Program-made: the position numbers and the translations under genes | Notes under the pieces: model-generated | The model's input: the letters and a program-made list of their open reading frames with translations, nothing else | Told to the model about the DNA's origin: nothing | The model's database searches: none | In this document: piece by piece, positions 8,811 through 17,635 of the stretch | Layout: each line of letters starts with the position of its first letter | How positions within the stretch are numbered: position 1 is the stretch's first letter | DNA from: Pyrococcus sp. ST04 | Lineage (GTDB): Archaea; Methanobacteriota_B; Thermococci; Thermococcales; Thermococcaceae | Assembly: GCF_000263735.1 (NCBI RefSeq) | Contig: NC_017946.1 | Coordinates: 599,348 to 663,347, forward strand | DNA: 64,000 bases | Direction: 5' to 3'

Positions 8811-10424
8811 ATGGCGGAGGCCGTATCCCAAACTCTTGAAGATGCAATGAGAAGAAATCCCCACCTTAGAAAGTACGTTGAGCAGTTTAGGAAGAAGTAT
8901 GGTAAAATCCCAGAGTTCCATGTTCAGCTAAGTAGAGATATGAAAGACATCCCTTATCCAAATATAATCTACCCAGTGGGGGATCCGATATTCATCCATA
9001 TTTATGGGGACCCTCAAACGGAGAGACAGTATATAGTGATAGAGCCGAGGATAGAGACGAGAGAAGAGGAAGAGAAGTACAAAATGATAAAGGATAGAAT
9101 ACTTGAGCTTGCCCCGACAAGGGATATTCCAGAGGAGCAAGAGGAGTTTGAAAGGTTTCTTGACTCTCTCTTTGAAGAGGCTGTTCTCTCTCTTGTTAAG
9201 GGGAGGAAGGGGATAACTATAACCAAGGAAGAGATGGAGAAGTTTAGGTATTTGATAAAGAGAGACATCATTGGAATTGGTCCCCTCGAGCCCCTTGCTA
9301 GAGACCCCTACATCGAGGATATTCACATCATAGGAGCTCACTACGTTTCCCTCGTCCATAAGATATTCGAGCACCTTCCAACGAACATAAAGTGGAAGGA
9401 CAATGTTGAGCTTGCCGATTACTTCAAGAACCTTTCAGAGAGAATTGGAAGGCCTGTGAGTGACAGAAACCCAATAGTCGATGGTTCCCTCCCAGATGGC
9501 TCTCGTATAAACATAATCTACTCCCCCGACATCTCGCTCAAGGGACCAAGTGCTACGATAAGAAAGTTCGCCGCTACTCCACTTAGCATAACTCAACTTG
9601 TAGCATGGGGAACGATGAGCGCTGAGGTGGCAGCATATCTCTGGCTAGCGATAGAGTACGGTATGAGTATTTTCGTATGCGGTGAAACTGCATCTGGAAA
9701 GACAACCACACTTAACGCTATAATTCCCTTCATAAAGCCCGGTTCTAAAGTCTTTACCGCCGAGGATACTCCTGAAGTCCAAGTTCCCCATCCAACATGG
9801 CAGAGGCTCGTTACAAGAGAGAGGGGCCCCGAGGAGAGCAGAGTTACCCTGTTCGACCTGCTTAAGGCGGCCTTGAGATCGAGACCTAACTACATCATAG
9901 TCGGTGAGATCAGAGGTGCCGAGGGTGCTATAGCGTTCCAGGCAATGCAGACAGGTCACCCCGTTATGAGCACCTTCCACGCGGGTGACGTTAAGAAGAT
10001 GATCCAGCGTTTCACGGGTTCTCCAATAAACGTTCCGATAACCTTCATCGACAACCTCAACATAGCTCTCTTCCAGCAAGCCGTTTACGTTAGGGGCAAG
10101 TTCCTGAGAAGAGTCGTCACCGTCGTTGAGATCGAGGGCTACTATGAAGAACTTGGTGGCGTTGCAACTAGGAACGTTTTTGAGTGGGATCCAGTGAGTG
10201 ACAAGCACATATTCAGAGGTATGAACAACTCGTACATCCTCGAGAGGAAGATAGCTGAGATAGCTGGGTATGAGGATCCCAAAGACATTTATGATGAGCT
10301 GTTCCTGAGGGCTAGAATAATCCAAAGAATGATTGAGCTTAAGATATTCAACTACTGGGACGTTTACAGGGAGATTAAGGCCTTCTACCAGAGGGGTATC
10401 GAAGGCCTCAGCTTCAGGCTCTGA
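8811..10424 (+). CDS. flaI: archaellum motor ATPase FlaI (ArlI)
   Basis: A 537-residue type II/IV secretion-like ATPase. An N-terminal domain is followed by the RecA-like core with Walker A GETASGKT at residues 291-298, an Asp box FTAEDTPEVQ, Walker B IIVGEIRGAEG and a His box MSTFHAGD. It powers archaellum assembly and rotation at the inner face of the membrane with FlaJ. ATG 8811 with AGGGGGTGG upstream is preferred to TTG 8805. It is 11 bp upstream of flaJ. Confidence 0.95.
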   Translation: MAEAVSQTLEDAMRRNPHLRKYVEQFRKKYGKIPEFHVQLSRDMKDIPYPNIIYPVGDPIFIHIYGDPQTERQYIVIEPRIETREEEEKYKMIKDRILELAPTRDIPEEQEEFERFLDSLFEEAVLSLVKGRKGITITKEEMEKFRYLIKRDIIGIGPLEPLARDPYIEDIHIIGAHYVSLVHKIFEHLPTNIKWKDNVELADYFKNLSERIGRPVSDRNPIVDGSLPDGSRINIIYSPDISLKGPSATIRKFAATPLSITQLVAWGTMSAEVAAYLWLAIEYGMSIFVCGETASGKTTTLNAIIPFIKPGSKVFTAEDTPEVQVPHPTWQRLVTRERGPEESRVTLFDLLKAALRSRPNYIIVGEIRGAEGAIAFQAMQTGHPVMSTFHAGDVKKMIQRFTGSPINVPITFIDNLNIALFQQAVYVRGKFLRRVVTVVEIEGYYEELGGVATRNVFEWDPVSDKHIFRGMNNSYILERKIAEIAGYEDPKDIYDELFLRARIIQRMIELKIFNYWDVYREIKAFYQRGIEGLSFRL

Positions 10425-10435
10425 GGTGGTTTTCA

Positions 10436-12145
10436 ATGCCAGAAGAGAAGATCAGCATCTTCGTCAAGGCAGACCTGGATCCAAAGGAGTACATAAGGAA
10501 AACCTTGATTCCTGGCCTTATAGGGTCGGGTGTGATCTTCATAGTTGTTAATATATTCAGCAGGATTGTTGCCCTTCCAACTGGACTTAGGCTTTTCATG
10601 TACTTAATCCCAATAATCCTCGCCATATATGTCACTGCATACCCTTACCTTATGGCCGATTCAAAGAGGATAAGCATAAACTCAAAGCTCCCCTACTTCA
10701 TAACATACTTCGCCGTTCTCTCCACGAGTGAGATCGGGAGGAGTGATCTGCTTAAAGTTTTGGCCAGCGACCCAAAGCTAGGGGCCATAGCAACTGAGCT
10801 TAAGAAGGTTTACATAATAGTTGACAAGCTCCACAGATCAATGCCGGAAGCCTTCAGGTTCCTGGCTAGAAGAACTCCGAGTAGGGTTTTTGCAGATTTC
10901 CTAGACAGGCTTGCTTATTCCCTCGACAGCGGTGTCGAGTTGAAGGATTACCTCTTCCAAGAGCAACAGACGGTTATGGATGACTATCAAACATTCTACG
11001 AGGGAGCCCTCTATGATCTCGACATATTCAAGGAGATATACGAGTCCATCATAATCTCAGTCGTGTTCGCGGCAGCATTCATAATTATAGGGCCATTAAT
11101 TACAGGTCAGAATATAGGGAGGCTCGCCCTCTACCTTATCTTCCTAATCCTCGCCGCTGAAATAGGAACCCTCTTCGTGATAAAGTACAGGATGCCCGAG
11201 GATCCAATATGGGCTGAGGCAAAGGTAAAGACTCCAAGGTATGAAAAGATTAGGAAAGCATTGATAATTTCGATAGCATTGATTCCCGTTGTCTTTTTGG
11301 CTTACTTAACGCTGATAAGGCCAAGATTCTCAATTCCAACACCCTTCGTTATAGCCCTCGTCTTAACCCCCCTTATATACGTGGGAAATGTCGTCAGGAA
11401 GGAGGAAGCATCGATATTTAGGAAAGATGAGAACTTTCCGGCCTTCATAAGAAGCCTTGCATCTTCTCTAGCTGCGAGTGGTGCCTCTTTGCTCCTCGTG
11501 CTCAAGTACCTGAGCGCTCACGACTTTGGAACCCTAACTGAGGATATAAGAGCCCTCTATAGGAGGCTCGCCGTTAGGGTTGATACCCAGAGAGCGTGGG
11601 ACTTCTTCATAGCGGAAACCGGAAGCTGGCTAATTGGTATATTTTCCGAGATATTCAGGGAAAGCCTGAGGCTCGGTGCGGAGCCCGACTATGTTGGAAA
11701 GGTCATAAGCAGAAACTTCGAGAGGCTGGTGAGACTTAGGAGGAAAAGACAGCAGAGCGTTTCAAACTTCATAGGTATAATCCTCGGACTCACCGGTGCA
11801 TTCGCGTTTTCATTGGCAGCCTCGTTCCAAGTAGCGGTCTCGATAAACGACCTCTTCAGCAGACTACAGATACCCACCGAGTACATTGGTGACATAATTC
11901 ACGTAATTCCCCCAAGTGGAATGCAGCTACTAACGATTTCAATGCTCGTTATGATGGTTGCCCACTCGCTTCTCTCTGCAATGGCGATAAAGATAGCCGA
12001 CGGTGGCCACATCTTAGGATCACTCTACTACTTCGTGATACTACTCTGGGTCTTTGCCGCTGGAATGTACGTGGGTCAATCGCTCATGGCGAGGTTCATG
12101 AGCCTTGGTGGGGGAGAGATGATAATACACCTCCTAGGAGGGTGA
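10436..12145 (+). CDS. flaJ: archaellum platform membrane protein FlaJ (ArlJ)
   Basis: A 569-residue polytopic membrane protein with two blocks of membrane helices (near 25-75 and 190-250) separated by cytoplasmic regions, and a further set near the C-terminus (about 275-320 and 435-560). It is the platform that receives archaellins and couples to FlaI. RBS GAGGTGG precedes ATG 10436. Its stop overlaps the upstream start region of the next surface-protein gene, so that gene is probably co-transcribed with the archaellum set. Confidence 0.93.
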   Translation: MPEEKISIFVKADLDPKEYIRKTLIPGLIGSGVIFIVVNIFSRIVALPTGLRLFMYLIPIILAIYVTAYPYLMADSKRISINSKLPYFITYFAVLSTSEIGRSDLLKVLASDPKLGAIATELKKVYIIVDKLHRSMPEAFRFLARRTPSRVFADFLDRLAYSLDSGVELKDYLFQEQQTVMDDYQTFYEGALYDLDIFKEIYESIIISVVFAAAFIIIGPLITGQNIGRLALYLIFLILAAEIGTLFVIKYRMPEDPIWAEAKVKTPRYEKIRKALIISIALIPVVFLAYLTLIRPRFSIPTPFVIALVLTPLIYVGNVVRKEEASIFRKDENFPAFIRSLASSLAASGASLLLVLKYLSAHDFGTLTEDIRALYRRLAVRVDTQRAWDFFIAETGSWLIGIFSEIFRESLRLGAEPDYVGKVISRNFERLVRLRRKRQQSVSNFIGIILGLTGAFAFSLAASFQVAVSINDLFSRLQIPTEYIGDIIHVIPPSGMQLLTISMLVMMVAHSLLSAMAIKIADGGHILGSLYYFVILLWVFAAGMYVGQSLMARFMSLGGGEMIIHLLGG

Positions 12146-12150
12146 GGGTT

Positions 12151-14124
12151 ATGAGGAAGGCAATGCTGCTCCTCGTACTCCTCTTAATGGTTCCCTGGGT
12201 CAGCGCATCATCTTACGTTGGCTGGGTGGGGTTAGGTGATTCGATAACGTTTGGAAACTATACTCTTACTATAATGGACTTTGATCCATCCACAAGGAGC
12301 GTGTACCTACAGCTAAGCACGGGGGAGGGAACATCTTACTATTCCATACCCCTGGGTGATACACTTACTGTGAAGAACGCCTCCATTAAGGTTGAGAGGG
12401 TGTTCTCGGGAAGTGTGGCTAGATTCTACATTAATGCAATGTTCCCCGGGGTTATGGTTGGTGGGGAGGTTAAGGTTGAGAACCTAACCCTTAAAGTTAA
12501 GAGCGTTGAGTGGGACTCCTTTGAAGTGCTAGCCACTTATGAAGGAGAGGAGAAGAGCATAAAGGAATCAAAGGCTGTAATAGGCAACTATTCCGTTTTG
12601 ATAGGCTCAAAGCCCCTAATCTTCAACGGTGAGCTCAAGATAGGTGACAACGTCACCTATGGAGATTACCTTCTCCACATAGATGGGCTAAATATGACGG
12701 TGGTTAATAATGAGACATCCAGCGTTCTAGTTGTATCCTACAATGGAAGTAAATATGAAATTGGGGAGGGAGAGGTTGCGGATATTGGGGTTTTCTTAGT
12801 GAAGTACAACGGGTTCAGGTGTGTAATGGTCAACAACCTTTGTGATCCAAGGATTTCCCTAACGGTTTACCTAAAGGCCCTAAACATAGCCATCTCTTAC
12901 AACCCTGCAACAACTTTCACGGTTTATGAGGGCAAAGATCACGCCATTGGTGATTTCATAGTGAGGGTTAATGGAATTAGCGATAATTACGTTTACCTGT
13001 CTATCTTGAACTCTTGTGGAGACGTCTTATACTCTCAAGTTCTAAGGGCCAATCCTGTTGTAATTCCATCGATTACGTACGACGGAATATCTATAGGTGT
13101 TGCCAACGTATCTGAGGACTCCAATGGAGAGAAGGCTACATTCATAACCTTCTACAACCCAGAAGAAAGGCCGAGGTATCTAGCTCTATTAAACGTGACA
13201 CTGATGCCAATCAACGTTACTGAGCTCGTTCCCAAGGAAATTCAGGTCAGGATAAAGAACATTGGAAACTGGAAAGTGTATGGAATGGTTGCGAAATTTG
13301 AGCCGGGAGATGGTATTGAGGTTCTCGGGGAGGACATGAAGATAATTAAGGAACTTGACGCTGGAAAGGAGGTTACCCTTAAGTTCAAGATCGTCCCCCT
13401 CAAAGCCGGAAACACGACATTGGGGAGGGTAGTTATTGAAGGCCCAGTTCCCTATCCCCTGGCCTGTGGTGGATTAAAGGCCCTCAAGTTCTATTCAAAT
13501 GAGCCGAAAGTGTACGTATCTCCCCTAAACGTCTCTGTTAGTGTGGGATCACCTAAGGAAGTCGTTGTTGGTTCACCCTTTGACATTAACTTCACGATCG
13601 ATGCTCCGAAGGGCTTCGCGGGGATCTTGATGCTTAAGCTTCCCCCAGGAGTTGGAGTTCTTTCGGAGGGAGAAGTGAGGAGTGGAACGTACATTCTACA
13701 GGTGTCTAATGGCACTCATCCTGTGAAGTTAGTTGCCGTAACACCAGGCAACTACACGGTCTCTCTGAGTCTGCAGGCGTTTGGAAAGGAAGTGTACAAG
13801 AGTTCGCTTGAAATCCCGGTTGTGAAATCAAATGGTGGAGTCCAAGTTGTGACTGTAACTAAGACCCTAACCATTGGAAATGGAACTGTGATAACGAAGA
13901 CGGAAACTGTGACAAAGGAAACTACCGTTACTGAAACTAAGAGCGAAGTAAAGACAACCACAAAGACCAGCGTGAGAACACAGGTACTAACGAGGACCGT
14001 AACCCAGACGGTAACTGTAAGTGAGAGAAGCTTTGTTGGTACACTACTAACGTTCCTTATTGGAGCTGGGGTTGGGGCGGGCCTTATAATCCTCATTGCC
14101 TGGATTCAGGCCCGTCGCGCATAG
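12151..14124 (+). CDS. large secreted, C-terminally anchored surface protein at the end of the fla operon
   Basis: A 657-residue protein with an N-terminal signal peptide (MRKAMLLLVLLLMVPWVSA), then about 300 residues of recurring beta units of the type GDxxxFGNYTLxI (visible near the N-terminus and at GDNVTYGDYLLHI and AIGDFIVRV). CARDB/S-layer-like Ig modules follow. A Thr/Val stalk (about 565-625, VTKTLTIG to RTVTQTVTV) leads to a final membrane helix with a short basic tail. Many NxT/S sequons are present. ATG 12151 is preferred to GTG 12142 because GGAGGGTGAGGG is its ribosome site. The tight junction with flaJ suggests an archaellum-related or S-layer role, by context only. Its end overlaps the convergent gene by 32 bp. 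Confidence 0.85.
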   Translation: MRKAMLLLVLLLMVPWVSASSYVGWVGLGDSITFGNYTLTIMDFDPSTRSVYLQLSTGEGTSYYSIPLGDTLTVKNASIKVERVFSGSVARFYINAMFPGVMVGGEVKVENLTLKVKSVEWDSFEVLATYEGEEKSIKESKAVIGNYSVLIGSKPLIFNGELKIGDNVTYGDYLLHIDGLNMTVVNNETSSVLVVSYNGSKYEIGEGEVADIGVFLVKYNGFRCVMVNNLCDPRISLTVYLKALNIAISYNPATTFTVYEGKDHAIGDFIVRVNGISDNYVYLSILNSCGDVLYSQVLRANPVVIPSITYDGISIGVANVSEDSNGEKATFITFYNPEERPRYLALLNVTLMPINVTELVPKEIQVRIKNIGNWKVYGMVAKFEPGDGIEVLGEDMKIIKELDAGKEVTLKFKIVPLKAGNTTLGRVVIEGPVPYPLACGGLKALKFYSNEPKVYVSPLNVSVSVGSPKEVVVGSPFDINFTIDAPKGFAGILMLKLPPGVGVLSEGEVRSGTYILQVSNGTHPVKLVAVTPGNYTVSLSLQAFGKEVYKSSLEIPVVKSNGGVQVVTVTKTLTIGNGTVITKTETVTKETTVTETKSEVKTTTKTSVRTQVLTRTVTQTVTVSERSFVGTLLTFLIGAGVGAGLIILIAWIQARRA

Positions 14125-15025
14125 CCCACCACTCATAAATAACCTGGCCATCTATGACTCCATATATGTCGGCCCCATCTATACGGTAGTGAATTATAGG
14201 GACTCCTAGAATCTTTGATATCTTTTTTAAGCTCTTGTCACTATTCACGACGACCCTAGCACTTATCCCCTTTGGCACTCCTTCAATGGCGCTTATCCTT
14301 CTTCTGGGCTTTGGCTTCCATAGCACTAGTGCAAGTACTCCTGATATTAAGGCTAATATCGGGAACACCAGCCTTGCAGTTGAGACGCTCATGCCAAGTA
14401 GCGTATTGTTTATTGTTATCTTTCTCACGTCGTTGTGCTTCTTCTCTATATCCGTCCCTTTTATGTAGGTAAGTCCACTTACCGGATCGTTCACTATTGG
14501 CATCTCTTGCTTGAACTCTCCAAGGGATGTTCTAACCTTGCTTATTACTTTGATATCGTAGGAAATCCGCGGAAGGCTGAGTGCTTCGGCGAGCCTCTTT
14601 TTCTCTTCCTCGATCTTTGTTAAGTTAACCTCGAACTTCCTTGAAAATGCCCCATCGGATAGCTTGCCCTTGTAGTTGAATATTGTTTCATTTATTAAGT
14701 AAACTTTCTCTTTCCCTTTCGTGACATAATATGAGACCTCACCATAAATCCAGTAGGAGCCTTCCTTTGCTGGAGTTATTGAGTACGAGTAGTTACCATA
14801 AATTGCCTCCGTTATCTTTGTAGGATAGTACCTTAAACTAGCAACCCTCCCAAAGACAGTGTCGTTCTTCAAATAGGCCGAGTGCTCTAAGTGCCCTTCC
14901 TGTACTACCTGGGAAACTAGTTCTTGCTTTTCATAGCTAGGGCTTTCGGTGTATGCAAATACTGTTAAAACGAAAAACAGAACGAAAAAACCTGCAAATA
15001 TGTATTCCTTCCTAACATTTTTCAT
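14093..15025 (-). CDS. DUF5305-like membrane protein of the TasA/SipW module
   Basis: A 310-residue protein with an N-terminal membrane helix (YIFAGFFVLFFVLTVFAY), an ectodomain of about 190 residues, a second helix (TARLVFPILALISGVLALVLW) and a basic cytoplasmic tail of about 90 residues. This layout matches DUF5305 proteins, which occur beside SipW-type peptidases and TasA-like proteins in archaea; I make that match from memory. ATG 15025 is preferred because ATG 15070 would overlap the upstream gene by 59 bp. Last gene of the minus-strand cluster. Confidence 0.7.
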   Translation of the reverse strand: MKNVRKEYIFAGFFVLFFVLTVFAYTESPSYEKQELVSQVVQEGHLEHSAYLKNDTVFGRVASLRYYPTKITEAIYGNYSYSITPAKEGSYWIYGEVSYYVTKGKEKVYLINETIFNYKGKLSDGAFSRKFEVNLTKIEEEKKRLAEALSLPRISYDIKVISKVRTSLGEFKQEMPIVNDPVSGLTYIKGTDIEKKHNDVRKITINNTLLGMSVSTARLVFPILALISGVLALVLWKPKPRRRISAIEGVPKGISARVVVNSDKSLKKISKILGVPIIHYRIDGADIYGVIDGQVIYEWWAMRDGPESRQ

Positions 15026-15458
15026 TATGTCCACAACCACAACTTTTAACAATCCTCGCGCTTCCTCCATTCCATTTGGCAGTTACTATGAAAGTGGAAC
15101 TCCTGCACCCTCTCCTCTTTAAGACAACCTCACTCTCTCCGGGTTGCAGGAAGAAGGTAGTCGTAAAGTTCCCCTTGCTACAGTCCACCTCAACCTTTAT
15201 TGTTTCATCTAGATTGTTTGTTACCCTTATCCCTCTCCCATGCCTATGCTTATCCTTGCACGTAGAGTTGAGAGTAAAGTTGAGATGGCAGGGGCAATGG
15301 TGATAGTTAATGCACTCCACATCTATGAAAGGATCATCCGAAAATCCAACGACAATGCTCCTCGTTGCGCTGTACTCTCTGAAGTGAGAGCTCACGGATA
15401 CTGAAGCAAATATAAATCCGATGACTATGAATATTATGCCTAAAGCTTTCCTAATCAA
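15012..15458 (-). CDS. small Cys/His-rich secreted protein of the TasA/SipW module
   Basis: A 148-residue protein with a hydrophobic N-terminal signal segment (ALGIIFIVIGFIFASVSVSS) followed by HFREYSATRSIVV. That motif resembles the post-signal region of the two DUF1102-like subunits upstream (NFRYFEASRDVNV and NFRDYNASRSVHW). It carries nine cysteines, four near residues 49-67 and three at the extreme C-terminus (CGCGHNEKC), plus His clusters. The start is TTG 15458, seven bases after GGGAGGT, overlapping the SipW stop as TTGA. Likely a disulfide- or metal-stabilised minor subunit or adaptor of the same fibre, by inference. Confidence 0.75.
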   Translation of the reverse strand: MIRKALGIIFIVIGFIFASVSVSSHFREYSATRSIVVGFSDDPFIDVECINYHHCPCHLNFTLNSTCKDKHRHGRGIRVTNNLDETIKVEVDCSKGNFTTTFFLQPGESEVVLKRRGCRSSTFIVTAKWNGGSARIVKSCGCGHNEKC

Positions 15459-16429
15459 ATTCTAAACCTCCCTATAACTTCTGGCTCTCCCAGGAGTGGT
15501 TTCAGCAGTAGTAGGGCGAAGAACACTATGAGCCCCTCGACAAGCAGGGGTAGGTAAGGGTTTATGTTGTACATGGAGAGGACGAGGTCTTTGGGTAGTA
15601 TTGGGTAGTAAGAGTGGACGTTAACTGCTTCCGTATATACTCTAGTCTCGAGGGGAACATCTATATTTGCCTTTACGTTTACCTCCTCTCTACCCTTGAG
15701 AATCATTACATCCTTGCTCACAATCTTCCCATCCACTACTAGGACCATTGGAATAAGTGCATTGTTCCTTATCGTGATATTCCTCTCAATGATACTACCG
15801 GGTAAATACCAACCTTCTCTCTGTCCCCCTGCCATCGTTGAGGCGTATGTTATCTCCACCTTTCCCCAGTTCATTGAACCTACGAATATCATTGAGAGCA
15901 CTAGGAGAGCGGATAATGCTGTATAAAGATTCGCGCTATCAATGACGATAACTTTTCTCCTCTTTTTCCTCCTCTGCTCTCCACTTGCAAGGAGTAACCC
16001 CCCAACAAGTGTGAGGGCTATTGCTCCTATCGGGGAATTTAGGTGCTTTCCAAGTTCAGGTATCTTAAGTGGCTTCCCTCCTATGGTTATTACCTTCCCA
16101 ATTATTTGATCCTCCTTAATGGGTGGGTTTTTGCCACCTTGCTGATCTGTGGCAACATTGTTGTCTCCCTTGGTTATGTAGCCTTCGCTAGTTATCGCAT
16201 AAACTCTATGAACCGTCCACTTTCCCGAGAGGTTGAAGACTATTATATCTCCAACGTCCCCCTTGGCTAGCGGGTTTATGAAGAAAACATCCCACCTCTT
16301 TAATGTGGGATACATGCTGTCCGAGTAAACATATGACACGAAGACGGGCCTTCCCACAATGAATCCAATTACAGAAGGAATCAACACCGCCATAACGAAT
16401 GACATCATAATAACTTCGGAGGCCCGCAT
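15455..16429 (-). CDS. SipW-like signal peptidase I with C-terminal extracytoplasmic domain
   Basis: A 324-residue protein. Residues 1-125 are an S26 signal peptidase of the SipW/Sec11 (Ser-His) type: membrane helix, catalytic Ser38 in SDSMYP, His74 in WTVHRV, and KGDNN. A membrane helix (IGAIALTLVGGLLLASG), a basic linker, another helix, an external beta domain of about 130 residues and a terminal helix follow. Bacterial SipW processes TasA-type fibre proteins, so this is probably the dedicated peptidase for the two subunits just upstream. ATG 16429 follows GGTGA. A hairpin-plus-U signal separates it from the subunit genes. Confidence 0.88.
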   Translation of the reverse strand: MRASEVIMMSFVMAVLIPSVIGFIVGRPVFVSYVYSDSMYPTLKRWDVFFINPLAKGDVGDIIVFNLSGKWTVHRVYAITSEGYITKGDNNVATDQQGGKNPPIKEDQIIGKVITIGGKPLKIPELGKHLNSPIGAIALTLVGGLLLASGEQRRKKRRKVIVIDSANLYTALSALLVLSMIFVGSMNWGKVEITYASTMAGGQREGWYLPGSIIERNITIRNNALIPMVLVVDGKIVSKDVMILKGREEVNVKANIDVPLETRVYTEAVNVHSYYPILPKDLVLSMYNINPYLPLLVEGLIVFFALLLLKPLLGEPEVIGRFRI

Positions 16430-16451
16430 CTCAATTCACCAAGAAGGAATA

Positions 16452-16472
16452 TAAAAAGGAGCCGAAGCTCCT
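16452..16472 (-). terminator. hairpin with T tract after the second fibre-subunit gene
   Basis: On the minus strand AGGAGC-TTCG-GCTCCT, a perfect 6-bp stem with a stable TTCG tetraloop, is followed by TTTTTA. It begins at the last bases of the subunit stop codon (16472-16474) and lies 22 bp before the SipW start. It could act as a partial terminator or 3' stabiliser that sets subunit-to-peptidase ratio. Confidence 0.75.
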
Positions 16473-17002
16473 CACTGCTGGCATGCACCTGCTTCTGCAT
16501 TTATGTCTATCTGGATTTGTTCTGAGCCCAGATCCATCCCTGTCGTGTTGAAGATCATTCCAACTTTAACCGGATCGTTGTGGTATACTGTAAACTTGAT
16601 CTGGTCACTTGGTCCTGCAGTTGGGTTGTCGTAGCTTCCAGTAAATAGCTTAACTCCCTCATCGGCCTTAATAGTAACACAGATTGGGTAATCTCCGCCC
16701 TCATTTTCCCAAAGCTCGTTGCTTACCTCAAACATTTCCTCAAACACGTAGATCGTGTCAGGGCTGAGGCCAGCTCCATATCCTGGGTAGTCTGGATGGT
16801 TGCTTGAGATCTCGACGGTCATCTTTCCATTGTTCAAGTACACATAGGGTTGCAGTGGGGTTAGGTCTATTAACTCGTTGTCATCCGCCACTATGGCGAC
16901 GTTAACATCTCTACTTGCCTCAAAATACCTGAAGTTGGCTCCAGCGCCAACTGCCAACATAAGCCCTGCAAGGAACAGGGCAATTCCAAACAACTTATTC
17001 AT
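16472..17002 (-). CDS. DUF1102/TasA-like secreted fibre subunit (second)
   Basis: A 176-residue protein with a signal peptide (GIALFLAGLMLAVGAGA) and the characteristic NFRYFEASRDVNVAIV immediately after it, then a beta-sandwich domain. It is a clear paralogue of the protein encoded just upstream (shared DDxELIDL, LQPYxY, PxYPGYGxGxSP and SNxLWE blocks). DUF1102 proteins are secreted archaeal proteins related to TasA/camelysin, and archaeal bundling pilins belong to the same fold group. ATG 17002 follows AGGAGGTATGAGAA. Confidence 0.83.
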   Translation of the reverse strand: MNKLFGIALFLAGLMLAVGAGANFRYFEASRDVNVAIVADDNELIDLTPLQPYVYLNNGKMTVEISSNHPDYPGYGAGLSPDTIYVFEEMFEVSNELWENEGGDYPICVTIKADEGVKLFTGSYDNPTAGPSDQIKFTVYHNDPVKVGMIFNTTGMDLGSEQIQIDINAEAGACQQ

Positions 17003-17016
17003 TTCTCATACCTCCT

Positions 17017-17622
17017 TCACGGCTGTCCGCACTTGCCTGCTAGCTCAGCAGGCTCAGTGCCCAGCCTATATGCTTTAATCTCTAAACTTCCAGTCCAGAA
17101 GTCTCCTGGACTGTCTCCATTTGCTGAAAGATCAACACCAATCTTCACTGTCTGTCCGTGTGACACCACAAAGCATACCCAATCTCTAGCTGAGTCGCTT
17201 GCTGATGCTAGGGTACCATCATATGCTGAATATACGTCTCCATCTGCTCCATACAGCTCTACGTGTGAGTTGGTGGACTTTATCTCAACGACAATGTCCA
17301 TATCTTCTTCCCAAAGGTGGTTGCTGACTCCAAAAACTTCGTCAAAGTTGTATTCCGCTGCGGGGCTTATTCCGTTCCCGTAGCCTGGGTAGTTGGGGTT
17401 GCTTGGAGAGAAGTCTATGACAAGCTTTCCTGTAGTTGTATTTATGTATGCATATGGCTGAAGTGCTACTAGGTCTATTAACTCAGTATCATCACTCACG
17501 ATATCCCAATGGACACTTCTGCTTGCGTTGTAGTCCCTAAAGTTGGCCCCAGCCCCTAAAACGAGACCAAAGACGGCCAACAAGCCAAGTATGGCAATTC
17601 CAAATCTATTCACTTTTTCCAT
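17017..17622 (-). CDS. DUF1102/TasA-like secreted fibre subunit (first)
   Basis: A 201-residue protein with signal peptide (FGIAILGLLAVFGLVLGAGA) and mature start NFRDYNASRSVHWDIV. It is about 25 residues longer than its paralogue, mainly through a segment around residues 125-150 (DGDVYSAYDG). As promoter-proximal gene with its own 5' hairpin it is probably the most abundant product of the cluster. The paired paralogues could form a donor-strand-exchanged heteropolymer like TasA fibres; that is inference. ATG 17622 follows GGTTAGGAG. Confidence 0.83.
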   Translation of the reverse strand: MEKVNRFGIAILGLLAVFGLVLGAGANFRDYNASRSVHWDIVSDDTELIDLVALQPYAYINTTTGKLVIDFSPSNPNYPGYGNGISPAAEYNFDEVFGVSNHLWEEDMDIVVEIKSTNSHVELYGADGDVYSAYDGTLASASDSARDWVCFVVSHGQTVKIGVDLSANGDSPGDFWTGSLEIKAYRLGTEPAELAGKCGQP

Positions 17623-17635
17623 CTCCTAACCTTCG

